A stretch of DNA of 64,000 nt from Nyssa sinensis (Eukaryota > Streptophyta > Magnoliopsida > Cornales > Nyssaceae), in assembly GCA_008638375.1 (NCBI GenBank), contig CM018046.1, positions 43,733,706-43,797,705 on the forward strand, read 5' to 3'. Below are positions 23,293 to 36,250 of the stretch, in pieces (the stretch's first letter is position 1; each line of letters begins with the position of its first letter). Position numbers and translations under genes: made by a program. The notes under the pieces were generated by a model, which worked only from the letters and a program-made list of their open reading frames with translations, did not search any database and had not been told where the DNA came from.

Positions 23293-24520
23293 TGTAAGTA
23301 AAGTAGTATATCAATAAAACAATTTTTGTAACACACTAAGATTAAAAGAGAAACAAAATTTCAAACTATATGAAAACAGTAACTATTTTTTGAAAATATA
23401 GAACAGAATTCAGGCAAGGAACTATTTTGAACAACCAAAAACAATTCTGTCTCCAAACTTGAATTACAGAAACAATTAAACGTATAACAATGTTATAGTT
23501 AATTAAACAACATAAATAATTAAACATAATTGAAACAGAACGTGTTTGTAGAATACAAAACACGAACTTTGTAGAATACAGAAAAACTAATCAAGTCTTG
23601 TGTTAGACACAGTGTTCTTAAAACAATTTATTACCCTCGCAATGGTGCTTACGAGTTCTTGACAATATGTCTTCCAGGATAAAATGATCTAATCAACACA
23701 AAGGCAAACACTTTCAATGTGATGTCTGTCGAATCAGAACTATGCAGAACTCTCTCAAATGAAGATGAAGATGATATGTTACGAATGGAATGAATAATGC
23801 TATGCAGTGTGCCCTATTTATAGACTCGCTTCATGCCTGTTTGGTACAGGCATGAAGCTTGGGTCACGTCTGTGCATGGCAAACAAACACAGTCGCGTCT
23901 GTGGAGAAGACACCCATTCAGTCAAACATTACTTCCAAAACGACAGCGTTTTAGGACTCCCAACGGTAACCATACGCACATCGCAAAACGACAGCATTTC
24001 CCAACGGTAACTTAAACGTATGTTCAAAACCTGCGTTTCTAGTTTGAAAAATTTTAAATACATTTTCTCTAAAAAGATATATACACATGCAAACCCAAGC
24101 CCAAGCCCAGGACTAGAACTCGAAGCCCAGCCCTGGCTCGGCGGTGGTGCATGCATGTGTGGTGAACCACTCATGTATTAGGTCATTCTCCTTCCACAAA
24201 ACTGGGGCTGCCCCTTAGAGCCCAAACCCTCCTCTAAGGTATGTGTATATATACTCTTTAAAAGCCTTATATCCATCCTATGTGGAACACAAGCTTTTTG
24301 CACAAGCTTCAATTTTTTGTTACAATTTTCAAGTAGTGATGTTTGGAGGCAATTTATCATTCACTCCTTAATGGTTTTGAGTAATCCAATATATAATCTT
24401 AATCTCCTTATGGAGGAGAGCACATTCCCATGTGGACCCACTAAAATTAATTTATGGGACCCACTTTAATTTTACCTCAAAGATAGCTAATTCTAATGCT
24501 CAAACCCTATTTTTCCAACA
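23293..24520 (-). mobile_element. solo LTR (copia-type), 1,228 bp, with 5-bp target duplication
   Basis: On the minus strand the LTR starts TGTTGGAAAAATAGGG and ends CTTACA. It is flanked by a perfect 5-bp duplication AGATT (23,288-23,292 and 24,521-24,525). A TATA-type promoter TCTATAAATAGGG reads on the minus strand at about 23,814-23,826, roughly 700 bp into the LTR. No primer-binding site follows the 3' end and there is no second LTR or internal coding region, so this is a solo LTR left by recombination. The open frames inside (at 23,807, 23,929 and 24,178) are not genes. Confidence 0.85.
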
Positions 24521-24525
24521 AGATT

Positions 24526-27500
24526 CAATTTAATTTGACACTTATATCTTTATAACAACCTCCCACATCCCTGAAATAAATGAATAAATTAAAACATCAA
24601 ATTAAAAATCTTGGAGCATGTCATGAACATGTAGAAGCACCTTTATTTATGTATCATGAGAGCTCATCTCAAATCACAATTTATAAATCTTCACTTACTT
24701 TCTAATCAAAAAATAAGTAATTACCAAAAAAAAAAAGAGCATGTAATCATCGATCTTTCATAAACTTACCCTTACATAATATTTTCTTTATTTGGCTCAA
24801 ACAGCAATAACATTTTTTTCTTCTGAAAAGTTGAATTTTATTGAACAAGAAACCAAAGAATAAATAATGAAAACAAGATAAAAGGTATTAAGGGTGAAAG
24901 TCCTGACAGATCGAATTCAAAGCTTGTTCAGGCTCAACCCGAACTTAAAATAAATCTTCGAAGATTGTCCCAATCCTGACCTCAAACTCATAAGACATAG
25001 CTAGAGCCTAACCCAAACTCAAATTCAGGTTCACTTAGGTTACTCGAAACCAAAGAATTACATAAAATTTTAACTTCTTGATTGGGAAGTTCTAACTATT
25101 TTTTACCTTTTGCATGCTCTCACAACAGTCAAAGGTAACAAGTAAAAACTTAAAACTAAGGATTTGTTTTACAGAAGGAGATAACCCTTGCTGTTCGATT
25201 TTCAATCAATGTGCGATTGTAATATTTCTCATTTCTCTTTACCTATATTATCAAGCTAATTGCAGAGACAGTTTAAATGAGAAGAACATGCATCCCTAGT
25301 TTGGACTCACGTCTAATCATCAATTTTTTTTAAAGTTCTATATAACAACACAACATTAAGCCCTAGCCTTGCTCCACTATTCAATCTATAGCACAAAAGG
25401 ACATTAGTTCTCAATTAAACAAGATGTCAACGATAGTGATCAATTAAAAGGGGAAGGAAGATAAGGGAATGTCCACGATGAAGACAATGTCGATTTAGAC
25501 GCAGACAACAATGATGGATGATGATGAAGAATATCATGACGGTGCATGTATTGTAAGAAAGTCCATATAGAGCTAAGTAAAACAACTCATGAATTGACCA
25601 TTTTGGTAAAAAGTTGTTTTATCTTCATGTCAAGTCTTCTTTAATTTTTAATAACAAAACAATAAATGCAAATAGACACTTTGCTTGAAAAGAATCCAAT
25701 AAGAGGGGAAGAGAGATAGAGACAGAGTTCTTTCCCCTTGTTCAATCTATTATTGCCTACCAGAGTTGTTTGTAAGTTTCAATTAATCTTCTCTTATCAT
25801 TGTTTACTTATAGTTTATTCTGCTGATATTGAGGTTGATGTCCTACACTTATGATAACAACAATAGAGAATAAGATGAGATGAAATTGGTCAGGAAGGTA
25901 GATGGTGGGCCATGAATTGAGTTTGTTCTATGATGATAAAGATGAAAAAATTTGATGGTGAAATATATATAGGTGTTTACCATATAGTGCAGAAAACATA
26001 TGAATTGAGTTTCAAGTCCATCCCACATCGGAATCTGAATAAAATTTAAATTACTTTATATACTCTAAACCCACTTATATAGTTAGGATCATTTAGTAAT
26101 GGATGGGCTCAGAATACATCAAGTTTTTGAAACAGTAACCCAAGCTTGGCCCAAATTAGGATCGAACTTCAAAATTCTATTCCAAGGTCGTCTCGAGTTA
26201 TAAGATTTTTAGCCCAAGACCATTAAAATTCAAACTAACCTCGACTTGGGTTCGAGTTAGCCACCTAAGTTGTAACCCTAGAAGGCATGCATCAAGCAGC
26301 CAAAACCTAAAACACAATAGGCTTAAACAAGGGAGCTAGAAAAATCAAACAATAAAAATATAATAGGAAAAACCAAAATGCAAGCTAATCTCCCAATGTG
26401 AATAAGAATTGTCAATCTTCCTCCAAGATGACACAACAACAATAATAACATTAACAGTTCTTGTCACACTTGATCAGGTATAATGTTATTCTCTTTTCAT
26501 AACTCTTTGATTCCTTTCAAACTGTATATCATAAGTTTCAGCCCTTAACTCAGTTCACTTGACTTTCATAAACATAGGGAAGTATGTTCTGCCTCTATTG
26601 TATATAGTGGCTTGTGGAGGCATGTCATGCCTTATTGGAAAGGTTACTAAGTTAAGCCAAGCGAGGTTGGGCATGAATTGGTGGAATTTTAAAATTTCTG
26701 ACAGAGTTCAAATAGCATCATGTTTATTCCTACCAGATGAGGAAATCTGATATCAGCATATATAAGGGGGCAGTGGCGTTAATGTTGAAGACTTGTGAAT
26801 AGAGTTACATAGAGGGATGTTTCCTCTTGCTAAAGTGGAGATTTTTGTTTAGCATATATAAGGAGTGTTGTGTGTGGCACCCTCCTATCCCCAAAGGTGG
26901 TGGCACGCTTAGGTAGCGCTCACAAGTCATAAGCTACAAAATGACTTATTAGAGTCCAAAGGACCTTCGGTGGCTTGGTTACAGTGAAGATAGCATTTAG
27001 GGCATGTTTAAGTAAACTGATTGTGGTTGAAAATGTGGGCAAGTCCAAATGGGCTAAGGCATTGGTTAGTTATTCTTATGGGCAATTGTGTATTTTTAGG
27101 GATATGCCCTATTCCAGATAAGGACAACGCATGGAACATGAGGCAACTTATGGCAGCTAGGAAGGTTGCATATAAGATAGCACTAGGCTATGCCTATGGG
27201 TACACAAGGCGTTGGCACCTAATGGGCTTAGTGGCTTAGTGATAAAGGTTTTGTGGTGACACAGACCATGCCCCAACATGGCTGAGGATGGCAGCACATG
27301 GTAGGCATGTGACAATAAATTTCTATAGTTGAAAGACCAATCCATGAGGCATGGTTTGGCATAGTGGGGCATTGGCATAGACCCATGGTTTAGTGAATGG
27401 CTTGCGGTTATAGGTGGTTGTATCAAGATAGAGTAGTTAGTAGCAATAATGGGATAAGATAAGACAAAAGAGTTTCCTTTGAGTAGACAATGATAATTGC

Positions 27501-28259
27501 TTCATGAGGTGGCTTATTTTGTGGCTAACAACAAGGTGACAATGGCATGCTGGGAGAACTGCCTATTGGCTTAATCGCATTCTGGGGCTAAATACAATGA
27601 TGTAATGGCGGTTATAAAGAGGTTTCTAAGGTGTGTGACGTGATATGAAGTAGTGGTAAAACATTAACTTGGATTTGGGTTTGGGTTTTCAACTGTATAT
27701 CATTGTGTGGAAATGGTTAGTTGGTCCAACATATCTAGCAATTGGGGTTGTCAATTGTAAGTTTTGGTATGGCTAATATTGGTTGGTGTCAACAAACCCC
27801 AGGGTAGTTAAGGATGTTAACTATAAGGGTTGTGATTATGTGTGAATATAATTTATATATGTCTTCTATTTTTAGACAATCACTAGTGAGTCAGTGAGAA
27901 ATCATAGGGTAACGAATTTATAGGAAAGTTATATCGTGTTTGCAATCCTTAGTCAATTCTTCCTTATACATAAGAGAAGGTTAAGGTGTTTCCCTATAAA
28001 TTTTGTTGGCTTAGTATAGGTTGCCTTATTTTTGTTGTCTGATTCTGCCTTAATTTCTTTACGTTGATTATGTTATACAAACTCAGAATATGTATGGAAA
28101 GCTTTTCATAAGGCAAAAACCTATTGAGATTTGGTAGTCTAAGTAGCTAAGTCGAGGGGAGACTTAGCACCTACAGGAAAAAATTTATGGTTAAATTCGA
28201 CCTTGTGATAATTGATATAAAAGCCATTTTACAATAAAATGGTCAGCGGTGGCATGACT
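24526..28259. other. repeat-derived intergenic DNA, no gene seen
   Basis: AT-rich to about 26,500, then less so. From about 26,600 to 28,250 composition and short motifs (such as CATATATAAGGAGTG at about 26,857) look like decayed LTR-retrotransposon leader or LTR sequence in front of the gag remnant. I could not find matching ends or a primer-binding site. Frames of 61-89 aa here carry no recognisable domain. Confidence 0.45.
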
Positions 28260-29480
28260 AAGGCACTAAAAGAATGAGTTACAAGACTCAAAGATTTCGT
28301 TGGGACTCTTTCGATAGAATGAGGATCGTCTCTTGTTGTTTGGTGTAAGAGGGCAACTAGTAGAAGTGGAGAACTTGAAGATGAGACTGCAAGACTTTAT
28401 CTTTATCATTAATAGGATGAGTAAATGAGATTCTTACTGACATTGGTGCACTGGTAGACTCTATGAAGGGACTCCTTTATTTAAAAGAGAATGAGATAGG
28501 TCTAGTTAAGAGGGCCATGCACCAAACTAGGTTAGCAGGATTGCGCGAAGAAGATCAAGTTTCTGGAACCAAAGGCATTCAATAGTGCAAAAAGTACTAA
28601 GGAACTTGAAATCTTCCTATGGGACATGGAGTAGTACTTCAAGGGTGCTTCATATCCTTGATGGTGAATGAGTTACTATAACCAACATGTATTTAGCTGG
28701 TGATGCCAAACTATGGTGGTGTATTCGTGTGGTAGATGAGGGACAATCAAAGATTATAGTTTGGGAAGATTTAAAAATGGAACTAAAGAAATAGTTTCTT
28801 TCTACGAACTTGAGTTGGGCGGCTCTTGATCCTTTAAGAAGACTCAAGCACATTGGGATTGTGCGTCAATACGTGAAGACTTTCAACTCATTGATATTAT
28901 ATGCAAAGAACATAACTAAAGACCATATCCTATTCAATTTCATGTTTGGGGTAAAGCAAAATTGAGGAGACAATGGGTGTGGGATTTTCCTAGTTCCATG
29001 GTGGCAGTGGACAATTTAGTGGATCCGGCTCGTGACAAATCCAATTCTACCACTAGCAAGCCAAAATAAAGAATGAAAAACCTTTAGGCAAGGCTAAGGA
29101 GAATGAGACGAAGAAGTTCAAGGTCTAAGTAGGGGCAGAAAATCAAAAGAAAAAGAGGGATGGTTTGGCTTATTTCATTTGCAAAGGTCCACACTAGATA
29201 AGGGATTATCCAATGAGTGGGAATTTTGTTGTAATGGTATGTAAGGATTTAGGGGGGATACCTCTAACATAAAGGTGTTTATTGCTCACCTGAACTCGTT
29301 AGTGTTGTTGAATAACATCCAAACCAAAGAATGAAGGGTGATGTCAATGGTGAGTTGGCCTTGGGAAAAGGTCAGCATAGCCTTGATTCTACCAGTATGT
29401 GGCTCTATTAGTAAATATTTCTCCCAAAAACTTGTGTTAAAGTTGGTTACTAAAGAAGCACAATATGGTTTTAGACATGA
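28260..29480 (+). pseudogene. decayed Ty3/gypsy gag (capsid and zinc knuckle)
   Basis: Read across stops and frameshifts, the + strand gives the typical plant gypsy Gag layout. A coiled-coil-like N-terminal part with RLKDFVGTL (about 28,285) comes first. Then come ELEIFLWDMEQYFKG (about 28,600) and YLAGDAKLWW (about 28,690), followed by the capsid region WEDLKMELKK and DPLRRLKHIG...VRQYVKTFNSL (about 28,830-28,900). Next is FNFMFGVKQ, and then a damaged CCHC knuckle reading FICKGPH near 29,180. Several in-frame stops make it non-functional. No integrase or reverse transcriptase of this element was seen downstream. Confidence 0.8.
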
Positions 29481-30073
29481 TGTCTAGTATATTTTGATGA
29501 GGACAAATTAATGTTACGGTGGAAAAACGTGTCTAATGCAGCAATTGTTGAAATAGTAATGACTATTGATGTTTGGAAATGACCAAACATGGTCATAGAT
29601 AGGTGTGTATATGGTAAATTTTGGGAATGTTAAGAGTAGTGGATGCTTAAGACATTGGCTAATTCTACAATAAGGAAACTTGTGGTGTTGTTTGAAGGAT
29701 GTCCATAGTTAAAATTCATAGGTTATGAAGACTTGTGGTGTAGATGTTGAAAGAGGTCTAGGATAATAGGTGTTTATGGCAACAACAATGTTGATTAGAT
29801 TTAGTGTCCAAGATAAAGGGATGTCAGGACATTATGCTTGATAAGGGTTTACAAGTGTAATACTGGGTTTGAAGACTGGGTGGTTCTAGTGGTGCTTAGT
29901 TAAGGCCAAATGTGTGGCATGTATAGGTAAAGAGTTAGTGCATTGTGATGTTGTAGGTGTCGAGTTAGGTGTAACATCATGTTAATATCAAGTGCAACAA
30001 GGATGGATTATAACATTGGTGTATAATCCAATAAGAACGTCAAATTCTTTTGGTAGGGATGTTCTTTTAGCCC
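29481..30073. other. unassigned repeat-like DNA between gag and LINE remnants
   Basis: GT-rich on the + strand with no open frame of note. It probably belongs to the decayed gypsy element (protease or spacer region) but shows no motif that proves it. Confidence 0.35.
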
Positions 30074-32740
30074 CTAACTTAGTTGATCTGACTGGCGTGG
30101 CCATGAGGAGGCATGATTTGAAAATAAAAATAGATCATTAGCAAATATGTAATGTGAAAGGCAAAGTTTTGAGCACTTTGGATGATAGGAAAATTGGTAA
30201 TCAACAATGCTTTTAGAAAGTAAATTTGAGATGACCCTATAAAAATAATAAAAAAATAGGGAGACCCCTTGTCTATAACCTCTTTGGCCCTCAAAATAAC
30301 CTTTATGGTAACCATTCAAAATAACATAAAATCTGGTAGTGATTACGCAAGTCGTGATCTAAGTTATCAGATTTGAAAGAAGTTAAAAACATGAAAAACA
30401 TCAATGAAGAAAGTCAAATTAATCGAATCAAATGCTTTCATAAAGTCCACTTTACTAACATATATGCCGAGGGATAGCTCTCAATGGTAATTTTTAATGA
30501 TTTATTGCACAGTGAGAATATTATCAAAATGAATCTCCCCTTTAAGAAAGAGAATTGGGCATGGCTAATGATATTGGGAATGATAGTTTCCAATTAATTC
30601 GCAATGATCTTAGCTATATTTTTGTATACCATGTTACAATATAAGATTAGCCTAAAATATTTCATGGTAAAGGGATTAGGGCATGTAAGAACTAAGGTAA
30701 TGATAGAAGCATTTTATTGGAAAGGAAGAAACCATGTACAATAATATCCTATCCAATATAGTACCAATTACCCTAGAAAAAAGTTGTAGTAAACCCATCT
30801 GGCCTAAGGGCTTTATCATCATTTAATGCAAACATTAAAATTTTGAATTCAAAAGTACTAACTGGGTTGCCCAGGAAAGCTTTTTGGTTCTCAGAGAATT
30901 TAGAGGTCATGAATTCATTGAGTTTGGAAGGAGTATTGGAGGAGGAGTAATTGCCTAGGAGGTTTTGGAAGAATTTAATGACCTCATTTCTAATCGATGC
31001 AATGTCCTTAAGCCTATTCCCTTAGTTATTTGTCAAACCCTAAGTAAGCTTAGTCATCATGAACATACTTGGTGGCACCTTGCACCAAGTCATGATCCAA
31101 GTCAGGCAAGCAAGATGGTGATGACCTTACACAAAAGATCATGGTTGTTCCTGTTAGGCTAAGGAATTGCACTTTAGCATATGTATGAGGGAGTTGGTCT
31201 CTCCCATTGAGTTATGGTGTTGCAAGGGATTGTATCTATTCTAGTCGGACCAACAATTGTTCCTAAGACATATATAAGGGGTGTCTTCCTCCCCACCACT
31301 CTAAGGCATGAGAATTGCATACTTAGGCAAACCTTGGCACGACATGGCTTGCCCAAGCCCTATGGACCCTTCGGTGTTGGCTACTTGGATTGGGGTGGAG
31401 CATAGGATATAACTTAGTGGCATTGCAACTGGATTCGGTATGATTCAGTGGCTGAATTACATTGGTAACGTGGGAATGACATGGCACCTGAAGGTTGACT
31501 AAAAGAGTGTCATGGCATGTGTGAGACACATGACTTGACAACATGCCATGGGTGCACCCCAGCATGCAAGCAGTTGAATGTATGGCATGTGTGCAACCCA
31601 CCATAAACAAGGGTGGTTTGTTCTATTCATGGTTATTGGACACGTGGATAAGTTGGTTAGCTCTGTGCACATTAGACATGTGTGTATATATAATACATGT
31701 GAGTATATATATATATAACACATGTGAGTAATGTGTTGGCATAGCAGTTGTAAGCAAGTGGCAGGCAATTCTCCCCCATGAAGGTAGTGGTGTGTAGTGA
31801 TTTCAACTACACCACACAGGTGGCAGCTTTGGGGGCATGCAGCAAGGCAGTAGCAGTTCTGAATAGCTATCATGCCACAGGTGGCGCAGCCAGACTAGTC
31901 TAGTAAACCCTTAGGCAATTGGGGGTGTCAACCGCCTTCTTTGTGTATTTAACCATACCAAGGTTCTGCAATAGAGGCAGAAAGCCTTTGGTCGAATTAG
32001 GATTCCTTTGTAATCTGATTGATGTCAATATAAAGGTTTGAGAGTGTTTTTTGCTGTAAACGTGTGCGGTGCATTGTGTTTACTGTGTGTGTGTGTGTGT
32101 GCACTACCTAACGAGTTGAGGGTTGGTTGCAGAGGTAACGTCATTATTGGGACGACATTGCTGCTAAACAAAAATTAACCTCGAGACATTATCTATGATG
32201 CTAAGTATCTTATCGTGGGTCTTGTACCCATTGGTCTTTTTTGGTAAAAGAATTTAGTATTATGCTCACCAAATTTGAGCTTTCTAATTCTAAGCTTTCT
32301 TCAGCATTTCATAGGTTGGCATAATGGGCTCTAGCTTTCTTCGATTCCAACAATAAAGCTAGGTTGTAAGGGTTTTGAAATAGATCATCTTGGATTTTCT
32401 TTAGCTTATCCTTAGCACCAAAGGTTCTAGAAGAGATTTGGCTATATAACTTGTTTTAGAAACCCCTAATCAATCTCTTCTTTAAAATCTTAAGTTTGTT
32501 ACTCAACTTTATTACGAGATTTTCTTCAATATATTTAGATCATTAAGTCTCCTAGAGAATGGGAAAAAAGTCACAATGCTTTATTCAAGAATTGAAGAAA
32601 CTGAAAAGAAGATTGTGGATTCTATTACAGTGTAAATGATATCCAAGGGCCACATGTCAAGGCTGTGATATGAAAGCACAGGGTTATCAAAATAGGCCTA
32701 TGAATTAGGGAATGATTGGAGGCAGGGTAGCTCAACCATT
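30074..32740 (-). mobile_element. decayed L1-type LINE (endonuclease end to reverse transcriptase)
   Basis: Read on the minus strand from 32,740 down. First is an endonuclease tail with SNHSLI (family: SDHSPI) near 32,718. Then come the linker region (ARAHYANL, then LELESSNL, about 32,280-32,350) and SIIDN at the LTR junction. After the interruption come GNRLKDIASI, a KALRPDGF block (family: KAPGPDGF) near 30,790, FDNILTVQ and KVDFMKAFDSI (about 30,430-30,460). Last are FEGQRGYRQG and FANDLFLF (family: F(A/V)DDL), near 30,110-30,310. There are several stops, and the catalytic FADD is FAND, so it is dead. A solo LTR (31,031-32,188) is inserted in it. The 3' part beyond FAND is missing. Confidence 0.88.
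31031..32188 (+). mobile_element. solo LTR, 1,158 bp, nested in the LINE
   Basis: The ends are TGTC...GACA. The flanking 5-bp duplications are TTATT (31,026-31,030) and TTATC (32,189-32,193), with one mismatch. If the LTR and one duplication are removed, the LINE reads straight through in frame (SIIDN then GNRLKD), which fixes the boundaries independently. The interior includes ACATATATAAGG at about 31,268, a (GT)n run at about 32,083-32,100 and many short palindromic CATG motifs. Strand is arbitrary. The overlapping open frames (95 and 124 aa on the minus strand) are not genes. Confidence 0.9.
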
Positions 32741-33460
32741 AAGTAAACAAAAAAAAATCACTTTATGTCTCACTTATAAAGATAGGCTCCATATTTTATG
32801 CATCTAAAATATATTTTAAACTAAAAGTCTAATGTGAATAAAAATCTAATTCCATGAAAAAAGGTACCATAAAAATTTCAACAAAAAAATATTCAATTCT
32901 ATTAGTAGAGTCTTAGTTATTTTTTATAACCTAATTTATATTTTTGTAAACTTTAATACTATAGTATTGCTATATTGTTTAACTATGTAAGAATTCTATT
33001 ATCAAAATTTTATTCAACATATGCATCTCTATTATTGGAATACTATTACAAATTTATATTACAATATATATAGGAAACAAATCATTTAGAAGGTCTATAT
33101 ATAATTTTTATTAATATTAATATTAAATTTAAAATTATATTAATATTAAATAAAAATTATAATAATATTAAAAAAAAGTATATTAATATTAAAAAAAACT
33201 CCAATTAAAATTGTCGTTTTAAGCCTCAAATTATTTTCAGTCGTTCCTAATTAGAAGGGCAACAATAATCACAATTATGGCAACATCATGTCATTTAGAA
33301 GTGAGCATTCATCAAATGTAATATTACCCTATTCAAATCAATAGAATTTTAAGTAGCTAGTCCATAATTATATTGGTTTTTGGGTGATAGGGAGAGCAAT
33401 TTAGAGCACAACCCCGGGAAATCTTTGTCCACTAGTTGGTTTTAATGATGGGTAATACTA
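32741..33460. other. AT-rich intergenic DNA
   Basis: No gene. A cluster of TTAATATTAA-type motifs at about 33,090-33,200 forms a low-complexity block. Confidence 0.5.
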
Positions 33461-33624
33461 ATAAGAGTTTGTTTGCATATGCGAACGAGACTCTTATTAG
33501 TAAGATATTTCAAGGATTAAGATTTTATTTATAATTACAATCACTTTAATCTCTAAATATATATCAATCCTTAAAATATTTAATGAATAAAAATCTCGTT
33601 CACATATGCAAATGAATTCTTAAT
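33461..33624. mobile_element. foldback MITE, about 65-bp arms
   Basis: The left arm contains TTTGCATATGCGAACGAGA and the right arm, inverted, contains TTTGCATATGTGAACGAGA. The arms continue inward to AAGGATT on both sides. The whole 164 bp folds as one hairpin. The target duplication is uncertain. Confidence 0.65.
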
Positions 33625-34767
33625 CAAAGTCAAAATCGCGTGAAAACTAGGAGAATTCTCCCCAAGTTTTCTATAAATATATATATATATATCTATATAT
33701 ATATCTATATATATACACACACTTTTAAATTCTCGCTCTAACTTTGAGATTAAATTTTTTTTCCTCTCGACTTTTTCCAAAAAAAAAAATATTTATTTAC
33801 ATGTAAATCTTTCTCAAAATTCTAATTTTGAGTGTAATTTTTTGTTTTGAAACTCTCTCACCCTAACTTTTTTAAAGAATATATATTTAACCAAAAGAAA
33901 ATTTTGACTCCTTCCCTATTCTTAATAGCATTATCCTTTAATGATTTGTTTGACCTGGTTCTTACTTGAATATACAATATTATATTATATATATAATAAT
34001 GGTTTGTAATGGTCGACAACTACTTGACAATGCAATCTTTTTATTGGATTGACGTGCTGAGATCTTTATATGACCAAGGCAACAGCGTAGCGTTATCTTA
34101 ATTATCATACTATTAAATCCAACAATGTGGTTTTTGAGCAGTAGCCGACCATTAATCTTGGGAAATACAAAAATTGGACCATGACCAAATTGCCAAATGT
34201 AGATGTGACCCCAAATAGCTGACCATGAATCAAAAAATTAACACTATTAACAAGTAGAACACAATAGTTAAGCACATTAATTGTTAAACTAGCTGGAGAA
34301 TAATGCTTTCAACAGCGCCATTAGACATTATTATACTTAGAAATCTTAGAATAATTTTCAATAAGTTCCTCACCAATGTTTAAGCTAGGCTGTAAATAAG
34401 TTAAATAGTGAGATGTTCGAGTTTGACTTGTTAAAATAAATGAGATTCAAATTGTAATCAAAACTGGTTTATTTATTTTTTGAACAAGTTTTTAATCGAG
34501 TTGTGTTGTGTGTCCGCTTATTTTTTGAACAATAGTTCAGAAACATATATCTACTTATTATTAGTCATGTTGAGTGTCTTGTGTGAAATCATTGACCCTT
34601 CTAAAAGTTTAAGCTCTTAAAGATGATATAATTTTATTCTTATATTCTCTAATATTTCCTCTCACGTATGCCTACTTTAAAACTTATCTGTGTCAATTCA
34701 TATTTTTAAGATGACGATGAAATTTGAGTTCGGCACACTTTTGTTTACAGTTAATTTATATTTTGAA
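33625..34767. other. AT-rich intergenic DNA
   Basis: A (TA)n/(ATCTATAT)n tract lies at about 33,677-33,720, and a segment at about 34,386-34,530 has TTCGAGTTTGACTTG-type motifs that recall the MITE at 10,343-10,690. No coding signal. Confidence 0.45.
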
Positions 34768-34926
34768 AAATCTCAAGGGATTAGTCGAATGATAAAAACT
34801 TGAGTATTAAAATTTAAGATTCGAGTTCAAATATCTTTTGAGGTTACTAAAATTTATCCCGTCTTTAACTTTAAAATCTTGAGATTAAATTGGTCTAAAT
34901 ACCTAATTAACAAAAAAAAAAAAAAA
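34768..34926 (+). mobile_element. tRNA-derived SINE-like element
   Basis: An A-box-like TTAGTCGAATGATAAAAACT is followed by a B-box-like AGATTCGAGTTCAAAT at a spacing suited to a pol III promoter. The element ends in a run of 15 A at about 34,912-34,926. This is the plan of a plant tRNA-related SINE. Target duplication not resolved. Confidence 0.6.
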
Positions 34927-35782
34927 TGGAGAGAGAGAAGGAGAGAGGGAGAGAGTTAGGAGTTGTTGATAACAGCATTGCTATCAGCTTTTAATATAGG
35001 TGAACTAGTCAAAAATTTCAACCTCTGTTACGATAACTACGTTTCATGAGATATCACGTGAAATAAGCATGGACTGAAAGAAACTGATCATGATACTAGT
35101 TGAAAAAAACATCATGTCCAATTATTTTGTCCATTACTTTAGCCCTAACATAATTAAGTAGCGTGTTGCTATTGTACGAAAATGATGAAATGAATAATAA
35201 AATATATGGAGAAAATACAAAATTTCTAGAATTTAGTAAGATGTTACGTTCCGGGCCATGATAATTAATTTATTATATATCAAAAAATTCATAAAATCCG
35301 AAATATTCTTTTTTTTTTTTTCTATGATGACTATTTTTTTAATAGTTGAAAGTATAAAAATAATACTCTTATATATAAATATGTTATAATATAAGAAACA
35401 AAACGATTTAAAAAAATCTAATATTATTTATTTTTTAAGTCAGCAATGAATTATTAAGAATTCGAAAGAATTCATAACTGCTGTCAACACTTTGATGACC
35501 TGTTTTGAGACCTATCTCTTAAAAGCCTAATCTACATCTCTATTTCTCAAGCTGATCAATCCTTTGAAGAAAATCCACAAAAATTTCCGTTATATCGTTG
35601 TCTGTGGTTTGGCTGGATATGTTTCACTCAAATGTCTTCATTGCAACAAAGAGTGATTCTTAACCCCAAAGTGTGAGATTTTGCTATCAAAATTCGACAA
35701 AGCTTTAACTCGACTTTTCTCACATCTTAACAAGTGCAGATGTGACTTGTCTCGGCTCAGTCCAAATACTAAATCTACACAG

Positions 35783-35860
<78 letters not shown>

Positions 35861-35966
35861 CGCACACACACATATACATTATTTTTGGTTGTTAGAAGCC
35901 AGAGATTGTAATGCGTGTAACTGAGAACATGAAAGTTACCAGCTGCTATTACTACATTAAAACATA
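34927..35966. other. AT-rich intergenic DNA with a compound microsatellite
   Basis: At 35,784-35,870 a (TC)n run of about 18 units passes into (TA)n and then (CA/CG)n. The two opposite-strand frames of 76-77 aa are translations of this microsatellite. A short (GA)n-type run is at about 34,930-34,955. Confidence 0.6.
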
Positions 35967-36250
35967 GAAGGGCGGAACCCGGAACATTATCAGAGGGTGG
36001 CTAAAAAAATTTTGAAAAACATTTGGTAGAAATTTTGATTTGATTAAAATTTTAGAATGAAACTAAAATTTTAAAAAAAGTCTAAAATTTGGATAAAAAA
36101 TTGAGAGAAATAATGAGTAAAACTTGGACTAAATCAAATTTTATGATAAATTAATTTTGAAATAACCAAAATTTTATATGTGTAAAAGAAAAATTCTATA
36201 ATTTGTAGAAGACTATGGCCCGGCGCAGCACCCGTATCCTCCCGTCCTTG
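35967..36250. mobile_element. hAT-type MITE, third family member
   Basis: The left end AAGGGCGGAACCC and the right end CCCGTCCTTG are inverted-terminal-repeat partners (CAAGG(A/G)CGG). Flanks are AAAACATA (35,959-35,966) and AAAACATC (36,251-36,258), an 8-bp duplication with one change. Same family as 9506-9786 and 11,567-11,857. Confidence 0.78.

Noticed and set aside
31323..31873. 95-aa and 124-aa minus-strand frames rich in Cys and His
   Set aside because: Both lie wholly within the solo LTR at 31,031-32,188; repetitive CATG content creates the Cys/His pattern.
35638..35924. Frames with SLSLSLS/YIYIYI repeats
   Set aside because: Translations of a (TC)n(TA)n(CA)n microsatellite.
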